From the NCBI GenBank assembly GCA_024349245.1, contig JALDNG010000006.1:4951001-5015000 (forward strand): a stretch of DNA of 64,000 nucleotides. The letters are read 5' to 3'. A program made the position numbers and the translations under genes. A model generated the notes under the pieces. It had not been told where the DNA came from. It made no database searches and worked only from the letters and a program-made list of their open reading frames with translations. The stretch comes from Neodontobutis hainanensis. Its lineage: Eukaryota > Chordata > Actinopteri > Gobiiformes > Odontobutidae. Shown piece after piece: positions 60,441 through 64,000 of the stretch; positions within the stretch are counted from its first letter, which is position 1; every line of letters begins with the position of its first letter.

Positions 60441-61655
60441 CTTCTGTCATGGACCGTACAGTTTTACACTCAGCCACTACCTTTTGTCACATGAGATTTG
60501 GTAGTCAAATCACGCTCTGTGATTGGACCTCACTTCTTAGCCAAGCCCATTTTTTCAGAGCGCTGAAAATATTCCATTATTGGGGAAATGTATGGAGACG
60601 AATCAGAGCAATTATCCTGGATGTATTCCCATGTAAAATTAGTATTGTATTTACAGTTTTGACATTTGCATAATTAGCTACATATTAGACTACTAGAGAT
60701 GCATTGACGCTGTGTCTGACCAAGTGCATCTGTTGCATGTTCTGTCTCAGTATCATAATGGCCAAACAGTAGCCAGTAAGAGATAGAACAGACTTTGCCT
60801 TCATCACACACCACATATTTTAGCACATCTTCACAGTTAATAGCTAAAAAAAGGTCACTGAGTCACTGTGCATATACAACAGTTTTCTGCTCAAGTGGAC
60901 ACATTATTCTTCTAGTGATGCAAACATGGTGGCTATTTAGACACACAAACAGGATAATGGATTTTGAAAAATCCTGCTGAACCTGATATATCGAGACATT
61001 CCAAGCTCAGAGGCCTAAAGAGTGCAATTTGTTTCCCCTTAAGGATCGGGCAACACCATGCTCTATATTAGACCTACATACAGTTACATACATATTTAAG
61101 ATCGAACATGACCGATTACAACTTTTTTAATGCTATACCCGACTAGAATGTTTAATTAGGCTATGCATGCTTTACTGGAATGCTGAAAAACAGATAGTTG
61201 TACTGTGACAGTAAACCTACACTTATGCACATATTTAGGGTTAATATAGGTACGTGTGTGGAAAGAAGAAATTTTTCAGTTATCATTTGAGAAAAACAGT
61301 CTAGATCAAAATGGTATTTTTGATGGTAAATGTAAAGCACTACTAAATTTTCTAACAATTTGACAGAATAAATTCAGAATGTGCAAAATAAAAAAATAAA
61401 AATAAATTAAATCCATTGGTTTTCCGTGTTATGTCAAAACACGGATATATTTACCCATTTGTGTACAATGGAATACTAGAACATAATGCATTGACAATCT
61501 AATTTTGGTCACGTTTGAGTGAGTCTAAACGAGGACTTGATTCTTCCAATTTTAGATTTTTGGACACTGCCCCCTAGTGGAAATAATTAAAAATAAAGTT
61601 TGATTAACTGGCTGTGAGGTGAACTTACAGCAACAAAGAATATTACTTGCAAGAA
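60441..61655. other. maco1-ldlrap1 intergenic spacer
   Basis: AT-rich, with no open frame of interest, RNA gene or recognised repeat. Confidence 0.5.
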
Positions 61656-61669
61656 AAAAAAAAAAAAAG

Positions 61670-61675
61670 TTTATT
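61670..61675 (-). terminator. maco1: Probable maco1 poly(A) signal
   Basis: AATAAA on the - strand followed immediately by a T-rich run, the usual downstream element. It gives a 3' UTR of about 1.8 kb and leaves about 1.3 kb before the ldlrap1 promoter. Confidence 0.5.
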
Positions 61676-63460
61676 CTTCGTAAACCTCACAGAGCGCAGC
61701 CAAGGTCAGACCTGGGGAGAAACAGAGCAGTGACTGTGGGCATAGAAAACAAAAAAGATTTCAGTTGACACACAACTGACTGAACTTTTTTTTTTTTTTT
61801 TTTTTCCCCCCCAAGAGCCAATGACAGCAATCTGAGCAATAACGCTTCTCAATATACAGAAGGAGAAAACCACACGCACGATATCCATTTTAGATGATAG
61901 TGAAACCACATCAGACTCAAGGGACTTCTCCCTGCAGGAATTAACAATAATACCAGAAACAGGCGTTAGGAAAACTGCCCAAAAGTTGCAAATACTGTAA
62001 CATTCACAAAAGAAATTTGAGTTTCTAATCCCTTTCTTTCAACTACAGTCTACTACAAACAGATGTCCATCTTATCTACCTGCTTAACACAAACTTCCAA
62101 TATTTCATATTTGACAAACATTTTAGCCAATGTATTTGCAGTACATTCTTGAACACATAACTAGAGAACTAGTATTCCTTGGCACAAAAACTGAACTGGA
62201 ACATTAAATATGAAATAATTTAAACTTCAATAATATTATTATTATGTTGGCATTTCCATAGCTTTGATTTTCATCTACATTGCACAAGTCCATCTATACA
62301 GTATTTCCCTTTGAAAAAGCTTGTGTAGTAATCAGTGCAATTTTAATCAGAAATAAAGAACAGAAGGGGCACCAGCAGAACTGAGGGATTTAGTTTTAAC
62401 AGCAGTAGAAATGAACTTCAACAAATGGGCATCTGTTGAGCTGCAGACATGTGCTGTATACACAACGGTAACGTAAAAAAATAATAATAATGCTAGCAAG
62501 ACAAAAACAAACACCGGGCGAAGAAATTTCTTAATTAGAGCCATTAAATCTAGCCATTATAAAAAGACAAAGCTGTCCTCGAGTGCACTTAACATATCTT
62601 GTTCCCATTGTTAGGGAAATTGGGGAGGAGGGGGGGGCAGATGCTTTGTCGCGTTATCTTCTTCAAACTCACGCATGTCTTTAATCAAGGCACTGATAAT
62701 GAGAACTAATGAAAATGGCTCTTCAGAATATAGACCATGTAGGGCTCTTCTCCTTGCAATTTGGGAAACAATGCTACTTAAAATATTTTTTGATTTTGCT
62801 GGAATATCTCCAGGTCTTTGCAAACTATGCTATCTCCCCAATCATGTTATTTATAGAGACAAAATAAACAATACATATATCATTATAATTTTTTTTGTTA
62901 AAAAAAAATAAAAAAATTGCCAATTTGGTGTCCGATTGTGGATTAAAAAAAATAAACTGCATACGGGCATAAGTTTGCGCCAACATTGCACTACATTCCT
63001 CAGTTTGTACAAATGATTTTCAAGTTTAGTGTGTGGGGGAGAAACAAGATCTTTACCAAAAAAAAAAAAAAAAAAAAACAGCTGTTCCCCAGGACCAAAC
63101 AGCAGGTAACTGGTTGCAGGCGGTTGCGCTGATGGTGGAAAGTGGAGAGCAACACCCTTGGGATGATGATACATACCCGATTCTGTGAGGTTTCACTAGA
63201 CATTTAGGAAAATAGAAACCTGGGGCTTCCTAGTTGAGAAGTGATGTCCATTTGAAGTTTTTTGTCTTTTGTTTTAACTACAACAAATACAGTCACACAA
63301 TACAACATCCTTCTGACCTGGCATGAAGAAAACAAGGAACCCCAAAAAAAAAAAAAAAAACTAAACATTCTCAGCTGCAGACATGCCGAGTAGATTGAAA
63401 AGTGGTGGTGGGCCTGCTTGAAAATAAAAGAAATGAGGATGGAAGAAAGAAGAAAAGGGT

Positions 63461-63663
63461 TCACTTTTTGAGTGGCTGGTAAACAGAGGCGTTGGGGTCT
63501 AGGCCAGAGGAGTTGGTGTCCATGAACTTGGATGAGTAGTGGGGGGCGACAGGGGTCATGCTGCTGGTGTCGGCTGCGTAGGAGATGCTGGGCATAACAG
63601 CCATTACTTCGGCTATCTTCTGTTTCAGGTCTTTTATCTCCTGGTCTTTCTGAAGAATTTGAC
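63461..63663 (-). CDS. maco1: maco1 terminal coding exon
   Basis: The acceptor is TATGTGTTTTAG. It encodes 67 residues to TGA; the tail YSSKFMDTNSSGLDPNASVY and QPLKK is conserved. Confidence 0.95.
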
Positions 63664-63920
63664 CTAAAACACATATTGCCATTCAATTAAGATTGTGCCA
63701 CGGTTTTATGTAAATTAGAAAGGTTAAAGTTATCTGTAAGCAGACCTTGAGCAATTTCCAGCTGTCTTTTGGCATCCCCCAGTGCAGAGAAGAGGTCTAG
63801 TTTAATCCTGGTCTCTGCGCTGAGGCTGTTCTCTAGGTGCTGGGTTTTGTCCTGCATGGCTGACAGTGCCGACATTAGCACCTCTGTGTCTTTTTCGTTC
63901 TCTTTATATTTGTGAAGTTC
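63461..63920 (-). CDS. maco1: Macoilin (MACO1/TMEM57), last two coding exons, partial gene
   Basis: C-terminus of macoilin, an ER-associated multi-pass membrane protein with a coiled-coil tail expressed in neurons. Exons are 63920-63746 and 63663-63461. The first encodes 58 residues beginning ELHKYKENEKDTEVLMSALS and including ETRIKLDLFSALGDAKRQLE. The second gives QILQKDQEIKDLKQKIAEVM and ends SGLDPNASVYQPLKK, identical or nearly so to recalled human macoilin. The join G|GT is in phase 1 and the first exon opens in phase 0. The heptad-like leucine and isoleucine pattern fits the C-terminal coiled coil. The rest of the gene lies beyond 64,000. maco1 sits upstream of ldlrap1 on the same strand, as at human 1p36. 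Confidence 0.95.
63746..63920 (-). CDS. maco1: maco1 penultimate coding exon
   Basis: The acceptor is TTGTCTGGCAG and the donor CTCAAG|GTCTGC. It encodes the coiled-coil stretch through RQLEIAQ. The intron to the last exon is only 82 bases. Confidence 0.95.
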
Positions 63921-64000
63921 CTGCCAGACAATGAACAAGCCGATACATTTACACACAGTAAAAACACCATTTTTTTATTTTAAAGGTTCTGTAAGGAATT

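Overview
The window looks like vertebrate nuclear DNA from a teleost fish, probably a spiny-rayed (percomorph) species. The evidence is four multi-exon genes whose translated exons I recognise as fish-like orthologues of human genes, long introns, abundant dinucleotide microsatellites, and fish-type tRNA-derived SINEs and DNA transposons. Naming rests on recalled family sequences, not on a database search.

Layout: 1-12,000 is an AT-rich flank with repeat fragments and no gene I can name. fndc5 (the irisin precursor) lies on the + strand at 12,245-27,272 in six coding exons, 214 codons, with intron phases that close exactly. A 4.7-kb interval follows, holding the fndc5 3' UTR, a broken Penelope-like reverse transcriptase and the s100pbp 3' UTR. 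s100pbp lies on the - strand at 33,641-32,014 in five coding exons (267 codons) plus a 5' exon at about 34,319-34,400. ldlrap1 (ARH, the clathrin adaptor for LDL receptors) lies on the - strand at 60,159-35,935 in nine coding exons, 313 codons, with a 13.4-kb first intron. The last two coding exons of maco1 (macoilin, TMEM57) lie on the - strand at 63,920-63,461; the gene continues past the window end.

The convergent fndc5/s100pbp pair and the tandem maco1/ldlrap1 pair both match human 1p arrangements. The s100pbp-ldlrap1 junction does not match human, where the two pairs are several megabases apart, so the window spans a rearrangement between ancient 1p-type blocks.

The most unusual structure is in ldlrap1 intron 1. 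A 4.3-kb piggyBac-family element (49,387-53,699) with TTAA target duplications sits precisely inside a SINE. It carries a decayed transposase flanked by two oppositely oriented arrays of a ~360-bp repeat, and each unit repeats terminal-like motifs. Other points worth checking are complementary (CA)n and (UG)n tracts flanking ldlrap1 exons 4-5, a four-run G-quadruplex motif just upstream of fndc5, a possible fndc5 read-through isoform ending in SKV, and a 20-bp perfect hairpin in an fndc5 intron.

The four genes do not form one pathway: fndc5 is a membrane fibronectin-III protein shed as a myokine, ldlrap1 is an endocytic adaptor, maco1 is an ER membrane coiled-coil protein of neurons, and s100pbp is a nuclear S100P-binding protein.
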